Position numbers and translations under genes: made by a program. Positions 1 through 11,204 of a stretch of 64,000 nucleotides of DNA are shown here, in pieces. Each line of letters opens with the position of its first letter. Position 1 is the first letter of the stretch. The DNA comes from Anagrus nilaparvatae (lineage: Eukaryota > Arthropoda > Insecta > Hymenoptera > Mymaridae). The stretch spans positions 7,936,001-8,000,000 of the forward strand of contig JAKSXM010000014.1 of NCBI GenBank assembly GCA_022575985.1, read 5' to 3'. The notes under the pieces are model-generated. The model made no database searches. It saw only the letters and a program-made list of their open reading frames with translations, and was not told where the DNA came from.

Positions 1-2
1 GA

Positions 3-2364
3 GAAAAAATTTCTACTGTAAGATCCTTGATGAAAATTGATAAACTTAATTCACAAGAAAATTCAAAAATGGTAACGATCAATATTGATGTTCAAAAAGT
101 ACTTACAACTCCTAGAGCAGAAATCGGACCACTTTATTATTTATCAAAACTGAATGTCTGGAATTTCACTATTTTCGATTTAGCTAAACATATTGGAACC
201 TGCCACGTCTGGAATGAGACAATAGGCTATCGTGGAGGAAATGAAATTTCTTCGTTTGTTTGGGAATTTTTTAAAGAACAAAGCCAAGAAGGTGTTACAG
301 ATTTCATGATTTATAGTGATAGTTGTTCTGGTCAGAACAAAAATAGAATTATCTTTTCAATGTATATGAAGGCAGCATCAGAAATGAATATCAAAATTAG
401 GCATAGGTTTGTCAATCTTTAGTTAAACAAAATTTAAATAAAACATTATTTATCAAAATTCGTTAGACGGTTAGTACCTACCAGGTCAATTTCTTAAAAC
501 TCATCCACAAGTTTACTGGAAGGGGAGGGGAGGTTCACACATATGAAATATAAACTTTAATTGAATCTAGGTTTCCTTGGTATCAATCCGCTCAAGTTGT
601 GCCTGATCAAAATTTTTAAATTATTCTAGTCATTTTTTAAAGAATTCTATAGAAAACACGCTAATTATATTTATGTTTTAAAAAATCATTGAAAAACAAA
701 ATATTATAAGAAGTGCCTTCCGCAATGTTTCCCCCTCACTAACTGGAACTAAAGTATCTTACAATATTCGGTTTTTGGATACTGTATTAAAAATTTCAGT
801 ATTTTCAAAAATCAAATCTTTATTTTTTGAACAATAAGTATTTTTGTTCTTATCTATTAGCTAAAAAAAAGTAGTAACAGTAAAAGAATTCAATTTTTTT
901 TCTACTGTTTGAATAACTGGCAATAAATTAATCAATTAAAAAAAAAATTATTATTCCGTTAAAAGTTACCATGGAATTAAAAATGTTTAAATTTCATCCT
1001 AATTTTTGGTTTTTCATAAGTACGTTTTGAGAAATTCAGAATTTAAAAACCAGTTTTTAATTAAAAAAAAAGTATTTATTGATGGGTGTATGTGTTTGTG
1101 TGTGTGAGTGTGAGTGTGCTAATTATTTTTCAAACTTGGAATACTTTGAATTCTAAGTTTGGCAAAATTTTTATAATTACTATTTATTTTTTTTATAAGT
1201 ACCATTTTTTTCTATGTGTTCTAGTTTTAAGAAATTTATTGTTTCTAAATTTCTCTGAATTTAAAAATATATTTATTTAAAAATAAAAAAAAAAATTTTT
1301 ATTTTTGGCGTAATGCCTGATTTTTTTTGAGAGTTCTAGTTTAAAAAAATTCTAATACGCATTTGTATATAAAAATTTTTTTTCGAATATGATAGATAAA
1401 ACGATGAACAATTTTTCGTTATAAATTCGTGCATCAAAAAATAAAAATAATTTTTTTTTTGTATGTGATACCTAATTACATCACTTTTTCTTAAATAAAC
1501 GAATAAATGTTTTTCACTGGAGTTCAAGTTTTTTTAAAATTCGTTATCCCTTCATTTCTTTAATCTGATAACTAAATTTTTCAAAATTTTTGTCTCAAAA
1601 TTTTCTCTGAAATTTTTTTATAATGTAATACCGAGTGTAATAATACCTAATAAAAAGTTTGAACGGGCATAATTCTAGCAGATTGAGACCTATGTCAATG
1701 AGATTTCTTGAAGTTCTTGTGCCTCGTAAAAGTTCAGAATAAGAAATTAGTGAAACTATTAAATTCAATTAAAAACTTACAGATTACTGAACATTTTCTT
1801 TTACTATTTCGGAAATTCGTTGGCTTAAAAATTTTCTTCTTTATTTTTAGATTTTTTGAAGTTGGACATAGTGAATGTGATGGCGACTCGATGCATGCCA
1901 ACATTGAAAGACACTCTGAAAATAAAAGTGTCTTTACCCAAGATCAATGGATACAGCATATGAAAGATGCTAAAGTTACTGGCGAAAAATACAAAGTGAA
2001 GGAAATCCAACAAAATCAAATTTTAGATTTTGATGCCTTATCCAGATTTTTTAACTGGAGACATGCCCATACTTCAACAATAAAAGAAATTATTGTAGAG
2101 CCAAATAAGGATCACATAACGATTCGGGAAGATCTTAGACATGAAGATCCCCAAAAACCAAATCCAAATATACCAAAATCCAAAATAATCAAGATATTGA
2201 AAAAAAATTACACCATAGATGACATAAAAGATATTGAAGTTCAACCAGTTTTGACTGAAAAAATACAGGTTGCACAAAATAAGCAAGAAGATTTTATGCA
2301 AATGATGGAAAAAAATTATGTTCCAGAAGAGCATTGGTCATTTTATGAAAAATTATTAGATTAA
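3..2364 (+). CDS. Uncharacterised RNase H-like/transposase-like protein, two 3' exons, 5' end outside window
   Basis: The frame is open from base 3, so the gene begins upstream of the window. Exon A runs 3-406 and exon B 1851-2364. The donor after base 406 reads AG|GTTTGT and the acceptor is TTTTTAG before 1851; joining them rebuilds an Arg codon and gives 305 residues plus stop. Seen motifs, in order: IDVQKVLTTPR, YSDSCSGQNKN and, across the splice, HRFFEVGHSECDGDSMHANIER. From memory this matches a large uncharacterised arthropod and cnidarian family with a similar Asp-rich order (DxQ, YSDxCxGQN, FxExGHxxxxxDSxH), which resembles an RNase H-like nuclease core; that fold is inference. The 1444-bp intron is AT-rich, with a GTGTGTGAGTG run near 1095 and nothing else. 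Whether it is a host gene or a mobile-element gene cannot be decided from this fragment. Confidence 0.75.
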
Positions 2365-2794
2365 TTATCTTATCATTTTTTATACAACGAAAAATGCTGG
2401 ATTATTAAATTTAATAAAAATACTCAATTCCTCAGCTAAAAATTATCTTTATTTTTATTTATGAAGATTATTTTTCTTAAGTTAAGCGTAATTTTTTTTC
2501 AAATTTTGCAGTCATTTATTTTTTATTTTCTCATGTTTTATACATGTTTTAATATTTTTAAGTTTAAATACATATACACGTATATAATAATTTTAAAAAA
2601 CTGTAAATAATTAATGAAATTTCTTTGTTATAAATAAAAAATTATTTTTTTTTAATTCAGGTAAAATTAAATAATTATTGGGCTACCTCACATTGGGATT
2701 CCTCTTTCTATAGTTTTGTTAAATATATCAATCATAATTTTATTGACTTTCTTAGCAAATCTGACTTTTTGCCGAGAGCTTATGAAAAAAATCT
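2365..2794. other. AT-rich 3' flank, nothing recognised
   Basis: Sequence after the stop of the first gene is AT-rich with several AATAAA-like runs that could serve as polyadenylation signals. I see no coding or repeat structure. Confidence 0.5.
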
Positions 2795-4235
2795 GCTTTT
2801 TTCGAGGATTAAAATAAGTTTTTTAACCCACTGAGCATGAATCTGGGATCCGTTTTACGAATTTCTCGGCCATTTTTTTGTTATTAACAAATTATTGAGA
2901 AATTGGCCAAAAAATAAGCTGTTAAAATAACTACAGCTAACAGATTAAAATCTCAGCAAAAAAACTTTTCTAAAATCCGAATTTACTGAATTCAACTAAT
3001 TATTTAACAAAATTCAGAATAACAGAATTTTGTTTAAACAATTATTAAAAGTTATTATTCCGAAAATTTTTCATCAGAATCGTTATCAGAGAGTGAAAAA
3101 ACATATAAATATACGTGTCACACATGATTTTAAAAAATTGTTTGTTTAAAAAATTTTTTAAAATAATTGAAATTGATTTAAACAGTTGTTAAAATTTATT
3201 ATTCCGATAATTTGACATCAAAATCATTATTGCAGGGTGAAAAACATATAAGTTTACTTGTCACATGTAAATTAAAAAAATTTTTTGTTTACGAAATTTA
3301 TAAACAATTGAATTTTGTTTAAACAATTAATTGAATTTAGTGAGTTTGACAAGTTTAAATGAAAAATAAAATAAAAAAATTTTTTTTTAATTTTTTTTTT
3401 ATTTTTTACGTTTTAGTCTTCTTTTTCTATTATAATTATAATTATATTATAATTATTATAGGATTCTGTGGAAATTATTTAAGGTGAAAAAGAAAAAGAC
3501 CAAAAAGAATCTGTAATCAAAAAACAAAAAGACACTTTTCTTGATGAAAAAATATATCAAAGTAAATTTATGTAAATCATTTATGAAAAATATGAGTTTA
3601 TCAAAAAACATTTATTTCTATAAAATATTTTTTTTTCTTTATTATATACAAAAATTTTAAGAGAAATTAAAATTTAATTCACACCTTTTTTTTTATAGAT
3701 ATATAGGTAGTATTTTTTTTATTTGTTTTATTCTTTTTTTTTTTTACTTTCCTTATTAATCTTCTATACATACATTATTATACATATACAAACATATAAA
3801 AATACTATATATGAAAAAAAAGTGAATAGCAAAAGCAATGCGTTAGAGAGAGATGAAAATATAAAAATTTTTATAAACAATTTTTTTTTTATTTATCATA
3901 AAATTGTCATCGGAGATAAAAATGAATCTGCAATCAGAAATAAAAAAGTTTACCGGAAGTGTCCCAAAAATCAATATATATTTTTGAAGGTTACAGACAA
4001 GTCAAGTTAAATAAAAGCGTGTAATAATAATATAATAATAAAAAATTAATTTCTTATTTAAGATTTTATAATCCCAATTACAGTTAATTTAACGGGTTTT
4101 GGCCAATTTTTCAATAATTTGTTAATAAAAAAAAATTGACCAATAAATTCGCAAATATATTAAAATTCCATTCGGACCCCGAAAAAAAACATAAATAATA
4201 TTTATTTTTATCCTCGAAAAAAAAAATTTAATTTT
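2795..4235. repeat. Inverted-repeat-bounded element with an internal tandem duplication
   Basis: The segment near 2795-2945 (TTTTTTCGAGGATTAAAATA, then TTATTAACAAATTATTGA and GGCCAAAA) returns as a diverged reverse complement at about 4075-4235. This suggests an old TIR element of about 1.4 kb. Inside, about 145 bp is duplicated in tandem: TTATTATTCCGA and GTGAAAAACATATAA both occur near 3050-3125 and again near 3195-3270. No long coding frame is credible here, and the outer ends and target duplication are not defined. Confidence 0.45.
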
Positions 4236-4266
4236 TGGCTGTGATTACAGTGGCTGGCGACTGCAT

Positions 4267-5574
4267 CAGTGATTTTTTTAACGTGCAATTCTACACAAAA
4301 AGTGCAGTTCTGAAAAAATTTGTGCAGTACTAAAACCTAGTTTGTGCAGTCCTAAAGTATAAATTTTTTTAATTTTTTATAAAAAATATTTTATATTCTA
4401 AAAAGAATGAATTTTACATTGATATAAAATAGCAAAATACTAAATAACTACAAAATACGACAATGTTATAAAATAGGATTTTTTCTTAATCTTTAATACA
4501 AAGCTGCAACCTCGCCAGCTAACCAAAATACTTCCAATTAGTGTCATTTTTTTGGTGTAAGTGTCAACATTTATTTACCGTTCACCACAATTATTTGTTT
4601 TTAATTCTCTTATGTTGATAGTCAATAAACCAAGTGCTTATTCTTACCCCAAAATGACCAATTTTGAAATTGCTGCCAAAATTCTAATTTTTAAAAGAAA
4701 CGAGTTCTGTAGGCCTCAACAATTTTTTTGAAAGCCCTAAGTTTCCAAAAAATTTTTACTCGTATTTTTATAATTATTTGTTTAGCAGATACGATAATTT
4801 AAAGTCAGAGTCCCATTTTTAGGGTTTTTTAAAAAAAGTCAATTTTAATCTTTATCTTTAAAAAGAAATCCGAATTTTTAGTCAGATTTTCATTTGGTGA
4901 CGCGACTTGGCGGGAAATTCAAAATTTGTGAAAAATGATTTTTTTTAAATCGCTATTTTTCAATTTAAGTGCTTTTACAATAAATTTACCCAAAAAAATG
5001 ATTTCATATGCTGAAAGTATATGAAAAAACATAAAATTTGAGACCAACTGGATGAAAATTGAGCTGTCTGCAGCTGAATTATAAAAGCTAGAAAATGCAA
5101 AGTAAGAGAGTTGATTTTCTCGTGCATGCGCAGTTCAAAAAAAATTTTGGACTCCAGAATCGAAATCTACGGGAAATTTCCTATGGGGTAATATAAGGAA
5201 AAAAAATTTGACTGTAAAGTATGCATTTGCGAGAAAAATTAATGAACACAAATTTCTCAAAAATTGAAAAAAACAAAAATCTCTGTAAAAAATAAAGGAT
5301 TGGCTCTAAAAAGCTAAAAATTGGGGAAAATTATTTTTTTATGTACTTTCGACCAAACATACTTTAGAGTACATTCTGAGACTCAAAACCCAAACAGAAT
5401 GCTATTCACAAATATTGACCCATTTACATGTTCAATAAATTTAATAAAAAGTAATTTTTGTAGTACTTTTTCAAAATTTAAAGAGATAATATTTTGTAAA
5501 TAAATAAGCAAAATTAGTATTCCTCCCCTTTTTGTGATTTGTGCAGTTCTAAAATTTCCTTAAAAAAAACACTG
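4267..5574. mobile_element. Non-autonomous hAT-like DNA transposon, 1308 bp
   Basis: The element begins CAGTGATTTTTTTAA and ends with the inverse TTAAAAAAAACACTG. It is flanked on both sides by a perfect 8-bp direct repeat, GACTGCAT, at 4259-4266 and 5575-5582. Eight-base duplications and CAGTG-type ends are typical of the hAT superfamily. Near the left end a motif of the type GTGCAGTNCTRAA occurs three times (4303-4355) and it occurs again near the right end (5541-5555), as expected for subterminal transposase-binding repeats. No transposase frame remains, so movement would need a transposase in trans. Confidence 0.85.
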
Positions 5575-5582
5575 GACTGCAT

Positions 5583-6430
5583 TATTTAAAATAATTTAGT
5601 TCAGAAGACAATAATTTCTATATTTGTAAAGTACTATTATACTCCATATCAAAGAATATTTTTATACTGTTTGGTAATATATTTTCATAAAATTTTTAAA
5701 TCTTACAAATTCTACGTTTGTGTTATTAAGTTAATCTTTAAGCCGACTAAGATAAGAAAATTAACTAAAAAATTATCATAACTTTTTTTATTTTTACAAA
5801 TATTTTATCGTGAGAAAAATAATTACTCTAAAAATTAGTCTAATCATTATCTAAAATTATAGGCATAAAATTTTATTTTTTATGTGTACTGAAAAAAATT
5901 GAAGGCTATATTGTAATATAAAAATAATAAAATACACATGACTCTAAAAACCAACAATTTTATCTTTGGAGATAGTTTATACGTAATCTGTTGTATCGAC
6001 ATTTCAAAATATATTTATTTTTCAGCTAGCGCAGTTTTCTATTTATAAATTTAGTTGGAGTAATCTTCGCCTCCAAATTAAATAAGCGTCGTCTTCGCCA
6101 CTACATTTAAGGTGGCGTAGTATTCCATTTACCTTTCACTTAGACTTTTTTTCCTTAGAGTTTTGAATAAGCGTTTTTTTCGCTAGGGGCGTCGATATAT
6201 ACTTAGGTACATTGAAAATGATGAAGAGAGGGGTATGTTTCATGGGGAACACCTAAAATTATATGAAAAATAAATTCAGTGTCTAATAGACAAAAGGCTA
6301 CAGTAGTCAAAAATAAATAAAATTAAATATTAAAATAAAATAAAAATTTTTTTTAAAAATGAGTAATATCGTTCAAGCCGGTCAGTTTCTAAATAAAAAA
6401 ACACAAATTAAATTACATGCACAAAAATAT
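5583..6430. other. AT-rich spacer, nothing recognised
   Basis: No coding frame, RNA gene or clear repeat is visible. A short GC-richer patch at 6060-6200 repeats the letters CTTCGCC and GCGTCG but I cannot assign it. Confidence 0.4.
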
Positions 6431-6433
6431 AAT

Positions 6434-6545
6434 GAGGTTTCCCAGCCGTAAATATTCAAATGATTAATCACGTGATTAATCACATGAGAAATTGACCGAT
6501 ATTCTCATATGACTAATCACATGATCAATCACATGATTAAATGTA
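6434..6545. repeat. Short palindromic repeat rich in ATGATTAATCA, copy 1
   Basis: The stretch is built from alternating CACATGATTAATCA and CACGTGATTAATCA words around ATTGACCGATATTCTCAT. A second copy lies in the opposite orientation at 49925-50042, sharing the CAGCCGTAAATATTCA edge and the ATTGACCGATATTCTCAT core. This indicates a dispersed short repeat, possibly a MITE. Confidence 0.65.
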
Positions 6546-6985
6546 AAAAATTAAAGAAAAAAAAATTTAAAGCATAAACAGGTAAATGAAAAAAAACTTT
6601 ACATGGATATAATATTGAAAAACAACAAAAATACAAAAAAAAATTAATTTTATGTATATGAAGCATTTTGTTATTTTTAAAGTCAAATAATATAATAAAC
6701 ACGCTGTGGCTTATCAGTAAGAAAAATAATAAATTTAGTAGAGATCTAGAATATTTTAGAGTTTTTGAGATATCATCAATTGTCTTCGTAACAACTTGAT
6801 ATGTGGATGCTTATTGCACCTTTAATAAATGTTTTAATAAATTAATCATAGGTCGAAATTTATGATATTTTATTTTTTATGCTATCTGTAAATTTTAAAA
6901 AGATTTTTTATACTGAAAAACTACAAATTTTACTATAATTTTGTTTTTCTCAGACCCAAAATTATCTTCAAAATGTTAAAATGAC
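6546..6985. other. AT-rich spacer, nothing recognised
   Basis: No coding frame, RNA gene or repeat is recognised between the palindromic repeat and the first 215-bp element copy. Confidence 0.4.
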
Positions 6986-7199
6986 TTTTTTGCCCTCCCG
7001 GGCGTAAAACTCGTGCGTAAAGAATTTTCTGCACTCGTGCTACGCCTAGGTGGGCGAAAAATAGTGTAAGCACCATGGGCGAAATACTTTAGACACTAGC
7101 GTGAACACATATCAGTCGTGCACGGGTTTGCCGAGCATTCTTGCTAATGCTCACGCTAATGCAAAAACTTTTACGCCCTTGATACTTAATATACTATTT
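6986..7199 (+). mobile_element. Short non-autonomous element, family 1, copy A
   Basis: A GC-richer block of about 214 bp begins TTTTTTGCCCTCCCGGGCG and ends GATACTTAATATACTATTT. Internal inverted words GGGCGTAAA and TTTACGCCC lie near its two ends. A second copy, by eye about 85-88% identical and in the same orientation, lies at 9553-9767, so the pair brackets the transposase gene. Degenerate relatives occur near 12255-12355 and 23480-23650. It carries no coding capacity. Confidence 0.75.
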
Positions 7200-7425
7200 T
7201 GATTATTTTTTTATAGTTTTTGATGTAAAAAATTCTTAAAAGATTAACTAGCACAGTTTATAAATAAAAATAAAAATATGGAACTAGTTTAGAATAAGTT
7301 AAATGTGATAAAATCGGTAAAAAATTTAATCATGATTAAAATTATTTGAAAAAAATGGTTTTTTATTGAACAAGTCTTAAATTAAAGTAAACAATAAATA
7401 CATATATATTAATTTAAATTATGTA

Positions 7426-9552
7426 TTAGTAATGTAGTAAGTTTGGAGTTGTACATATATAAGAAGCCTTTTCAATTTGAATAAAAACACAAATTCTTTT
7501 AATTTCTTCTGTGTTTACCAAACTTATTTCTGACATTTCTTTCTCCACTAGAAAATGAGTATCAGATAATACAAATTTTTTGGTGACTAATAATTTACAA
7601 GCAGTGATTTCCTTTTTTTCATCAATCATGAATTTTATTATTTTTATAAATGAACCATTTTCTAGCTGTGCATAAGAGTTGCAAGATCTCTTATTCTTCT
7701 TAAGAGAAGATTTATACAGACAATGATCTTTACAAATTCTATCATAACATCTGGCATTTTTTGAGGTTCCTAGCTTTTTATTTAAAATTGAATTTAATTT
7801 TCCTTTTCCAAGATATATTATATTATTTGTTTGATTAAAGTTCTTTAGTTTTTTGCGACCAAAACTTTCACAGTATTTTTTAACTTCTGCAGAACAAATT
7901 GGATATACGCTTTGTTCTAGATTACAAATAGAGTAAGTTATATTTATTTTCCTAATTATTTGCAGTAAAATTCCGTTAGCATTATTGATAGCATTTCCAG
8001 TTTTTGCATTTTCCGACTGAAATGGATAGCAAGAGTGCGCCCAAACTGGTCCCCAATCTTCTACACTCTTGCACATGTGAAGAAGTATATGCACATTATA
8101 AGTCATAACACTTTCGGAATAATCTAATTGAGCATCACAAACAAATTCTGTTAGCATAGTATCGGCCTTTTTTAACTCCTCTTTAGATATTGTTCTACTT
8201 AGCAAGATATGCAAGCTTCTAACAAGGAGTGACCAATGTTTAATTTGTTTTTTGGTTAGCACTAATCTGAAAAGGGGAATACTATAATATAATAACCAAT
8301 TTTCAAATTCTCTAGCCTTCCATTTAGAAATTTCACTCAATAATCTTGGCATGTGAGAAAGAATACGTGGTGGTTTAATTAATAGCATGTAATTATTTAA
8401 TTTATCATATGCATCTTTATCAAGCTTTTGCAATAGCAAATTTGTAAATTGTCTTCCAACTCCTAAACAATAACAGTGCATATAATCTGGTAATATACCA
8501 TCAAATAAATCGAAATTATTTAGGTTCATAAATGATGATGCATATTTCACTCCATGCACTGCTTTTTCTGTATGAATGGCTTCTCCAACATTTGCTAAAT
8601 GATTATCTTTATTGCGCAATTCAGGAAGTGGATAAGACACTGGATATCTAGTAGCACCAGCAAACCATCGCCCTTCTGATAAACACCAATCGCATCCTCC
8701 GTCTTTTGCGTTAAATTGCATTTTTCCAGTAGTTGTAGGTCTAGCCCCAGAATCCATGCAACCAATTATAGTAAACAATTTTACTTGGCGTTCTTTCCCT
8801 TTTATTGTACATTGTATACCATTAGTTGACAAGTAATTCATTTTTTCAACAAATTTGTCAATCAATACTGACATTTCTGGTTTAGTTCCTTTGCCTACCC
8901 AAAGTCCACATGTCACCAGATTGTTAAATCGATTTTGGATTGGCAGTTCATTCACCATGATGTAAATCGGCCATACCGAGTAATTTGAACTTTCAAAAAT
9001 AGGAAACCCATCAGTGTTAAATGTTGCGGTGGCGTAGAGTAATTTATCAATATTCGGCAAAGATTCCCTAAATTCGCGATACCGTTCACCATCATAAATG
9101 TCACGCAATGTATTTGAAGTATCCACTCTATCACAGATCACATGATCGTAATGATCTTCATACGTTTCTAAAAGTTTGGCAACATGTCTTGATGGATCTA
9201 AAGTTACGAAATAACTAGGAGACGAACGATTGGATACATCAACTAATTGTAGGCACTTTGGACAATTAAATTCATTTTTTTCATTTATATTTTCAAATTC
9301 ACCTAAATACGTTGTACATAGTGGGCAAACTGCATGAAATTCTGCATTGGACTTATCATTTAATAACTCATCTATCAAATGTTTAGTATCTGGTATTATT
9401 TGACGAGAAAATAGCTTATTTGTATATTCAAAATACTTCGAAGTTTGTTCGTGATTTAAGCCAGCATATAAGACAAACTTTGCAGACATTAGTAATATTT
9501 CACAAGGACTCCTGATTGGATGAGCACTTATAACTTCATAAAATTCTTTACA
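7426..9552 (-). CDS. EnSpm/CACTA-type (TNP2-like) transposase
   Basis: The clear frame from the ATG at 9489 to the stop at 7426 encodes 687 residues. The same frame is open for 21 more codons up to 9552, where a short element interrupts it. Features in order: zinc-ribbon cysteines C55/C58 and C76/C79; the TNP2 signature FNTDGFPIFESS with D160, followed by WPIYIMVNELP; CMDSGARP with D246; a CxxC at C266/C269; LPDYMHCYCLGVGRQ with D335 and H338; and FQSEN with E493. This order is typical of EnSpm/CACTA transposases. D160, D246 and E493 are plausible DDE catalytic residues, by inference. No stop or frameshift is seen inside. The true N-terminus probably lies upstream (9768-9932), split off by an inserted element. 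Confidence 0.85.
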   Translation of the reverse strand, partial: CKEFYEVISAHPIRSPCEILLMSAKFVLYAGLNHEQTSKYFEYTNKLFSRQIIPDTKHLIDELLNDKSNAEFHAVCPLCTTYLGEFENINEKNEFNCPKCLQLVDVSNRSSPSYFVTLDPSRHVAKLLETYEDHYDHVICDRVDTSNTLRDIYDGERYREFRESLPNIDKLLYATATFNTDGFPIFESSNYSVWPIYIMVNELPIQNRFNNLVTCGLWVGKGTKPEMSVLIDKFVEKMNYLSTNGIQCTIKGKERQVKLFTIIGCMDSGARPTTTGKMQFNAKDGGCDWCLSEGRWFAGATRYPVSYPLPELRNKDNHLANVGEAIHTEKAVHGVKYASSFMNLNNFDLFDGILPDYMHCYCLGVGRQFTNLLLQKLDKDAYDKLNNYMLLIKPPRILSHMPRLLSEISKWKAREFENWLLYYSIPLFRLVLTKKQIKHWSLLVRSLHILLSRTISKEELKKADTMLTEFVCDAQLDYSESVMTYNVHILLHMCKSVEDWGPVWAHSCYPFQSENAKTGNAINNANGILLQIIRKINITYSICNLEQSVYPICSAEVKKYCESFGRKKLKNFNQTNNIIYLGKGKLNSILNKKLGTSKNARCYDRICKDHCLYKSSLKKNKRSCNSYAQLENGSFIKIIKFMIDEKKEITACKLLVTKKFVLSDTHFLVEKEMSEISLVNTEEIKRICVFIQIEKASYICTTPNLLHY

Positions 9553-9767
9553 TTTTTTTGCCCTCCCGGGCGTAAAACTCGTGTTTAAAGAATTTTCTGA
9601 ACTCGTTCTACGCCTAGGTGGGCAAAAAATAGTGTAAGCATCATGGGCGAAATACTTTAGGCACGAGCGTGAACACTTATCACTCGTGCCTGGCTTCGCC
9701 GAGCACTCGTGCTAGTGCTCACGCTAGTGCCGAAACCTTTACGCCCTTGATACTTAAAATACTATTT
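9553..9767 (+). mobile_element. Short non-autonomous element, family 1, copy B, inserted in transposase coding sequence
   Basis: This 215-bp copy shares the ends TTTTTTGCCCTCCCGGGCG and ACTATTT with copy A and has the same orientation. It sits between two minus-strand open segments. Excising exactly 9553-9767 joins ATG (9770-9768) to TGT (9552-9550) in frame. A CA or CAT repeat at both edges could instead be a 2-3-bp target duplication, but removing one copy puts the two segments out of frame. Confidence 0.75.
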
Positions 9768-9932
9768 CATATCATCCAGACTTTTGCATGTTAAATAATC
9801 ATAATCTGTCAATTCTTCACTACTATTTGATATTGTAGAACAAGTATCGGTATGTGATGAGTTTATCGAGCTAAGGGATCCATTTGAATTGATTCTAACC
9901 TGAAAGGTACAAATGGATTTGTTTTCAAACAT
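9768..9932 (-). pseudogene. Probable N-terminal coding segment of the EnSpm-type transposase, separated by insertion
   Basis: On the minus strand an ATG at 9932 opens 55 codons ending at the edge of the inserted element. The last two codons before its TAG stop (9762-9764) are partly or wholly supplied by the insert. The reading is Ser- and acidic-rich (SSEELTDYDYLTCKSLDDM), like other transposase N-termini. The frame is open further upstream to about 9999. If the 215-bp insert is removed precisely, translation continues into CKEFYEVISAHPIRSP and then the main transposase. A splice acceptor-like TTTCAG before 9900 offers another start of this exon. Confidence 0.5.
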
Positions 9933-10117
9933 GGATAGTTCAATAATTGAATAATATTTAAAAAGTACAACTCTAGCAGAATATATTTGTCCAAAGGTCT
10001 TAAAATTTTACTTAAAATTTTAGTCCTATCTTATAGATTTAAATATGCCAAAATTTGAACCATTTGAAATATTTTGAATTATTTTAATTTTTTAAAGATT
10101 TAACTGTAATAATTTTA

Positions 10118-11150
10118 TAAAACCGTGGATTCCTCCATCCCCGATATAACCTTTGCAACAGAAGGAGTGTCTAGGAGGATCGGTGACTTGAAAGTGATGG
10201 ATGGCAGAATGGTTAGCGACCATAAATACATGAATTTTGGGGTGTTGGAGGGAACCTCCCAACGTCCTCCGTACAAGAGGCATCTCCTAAGTTGGAATGT
10301 GGAAAAGATGGACGAGAACAAATTCGAAGAATAACTTCTGATCGAGTCAGCGTCCATCCCCACTTGGCATGGAGGACTGACGATTCAATCCCTGCGAGGC
10401 TGAAATCCTAGTAAAGAAAGTAACCTCGTTACGCGGTACTTGTGACGCATTCATGCCTCGCCGGCGGCCATGTAAGGGGAGAAAACCAGTTCACTGGTGG
10501 ACCTCCGAAATAACAGATATCCAAAGGGAGTGTCATATGGTACATCGGAAGGCTCAGAGAGCACGGGACTGATCCGAGACCGCGGTGCTCTCCTGGGAAC
10601 ATAAATACGCTAAGAATCGGCTGTCCAAAGTCATTCGTCAAAGCAAGGCTTGTTATCTGCGTTTTTTACGTGAAGACCTAAACAAGGACCCCTGGGGCCT
10701 CGGTTACAAAGTCGTAATGGGCAAATTGTACTGGTGGTCCAAAAATACGATGAACGCTGCGACGACCAATAGAATAGTGGACTCTGTCTCTTCCTTGAAC
10801 AGACCATCCAGAAACATCCAGTAGAGAAAATACCCATGGATGAAGCGCCACTATTAAGCGAGGCTGAAATGGTAAGGCCATCAATGCCATGTAAAACGGC
10901 AAGGTGCAGGGTCCTAACTGGATATCAGCGGAAGCGCTTAAACGGGCCGTTAAAGTAATACCTGATATTCTGCTGAGCATGTTTAAAGACTGCTTGGAGG
11001 CGGGATTGTTTCCTGCGTCATCAGACCACTGTGTAGACTCGGGCTAGATCAAGGCCAGCGATCGTGGAGAGCGATGATCTCTCCAAGGAACAGCACAGCT
11101 TTCTCGAGGAGCATTCCACGATTCCAAAGAGACCTCAATGTATACGAAGT
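10118..11150 (+). pseudogene. Decayed R1-like non-LTR retrotransposon ORF2 fragment
   Basis: This stretch is near 50% GC in a genome of roughly 25% GC. Three blocks in shifted frames read as one LINE ORF2. An endonuclease C-terminus contains VSDHKYMNF (10125-10334). A linker contains HWWTSEITDIQRECH and, after a stop, YAKNRLSKVIRQSK and DPWGLGYKVVMGKL (10435-10820). The start of reverse transcriptase reads EAPLLSEAEM, then AEALKRAVKVIPDILL and LEAGLFPAS (10835-11020). A further piece resembling LSxxQxGF...ST lies near 11070-11130. The WW..EI and DPWGxxYKxVM motifs are typical of R1/LOA/I-type arthropod LINEs. The copy is 5'- and 3'-truncated with stops and at least two frameshifts, so it cannot be active. 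Confidence 0.8.
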
Positions 11151-11204
11151 TTACTTAAATTTACATAAAAAATTAATAATTTTTGGTACTCGACAGTATT
11201 TTTT

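Noticed and set aside
1086..1527. Two frames of about 64 codons in the first intron
   Set aside because: They are Phe/Ile-rich, of low complexity and in AT-rich intron sequence, without splice or family support.
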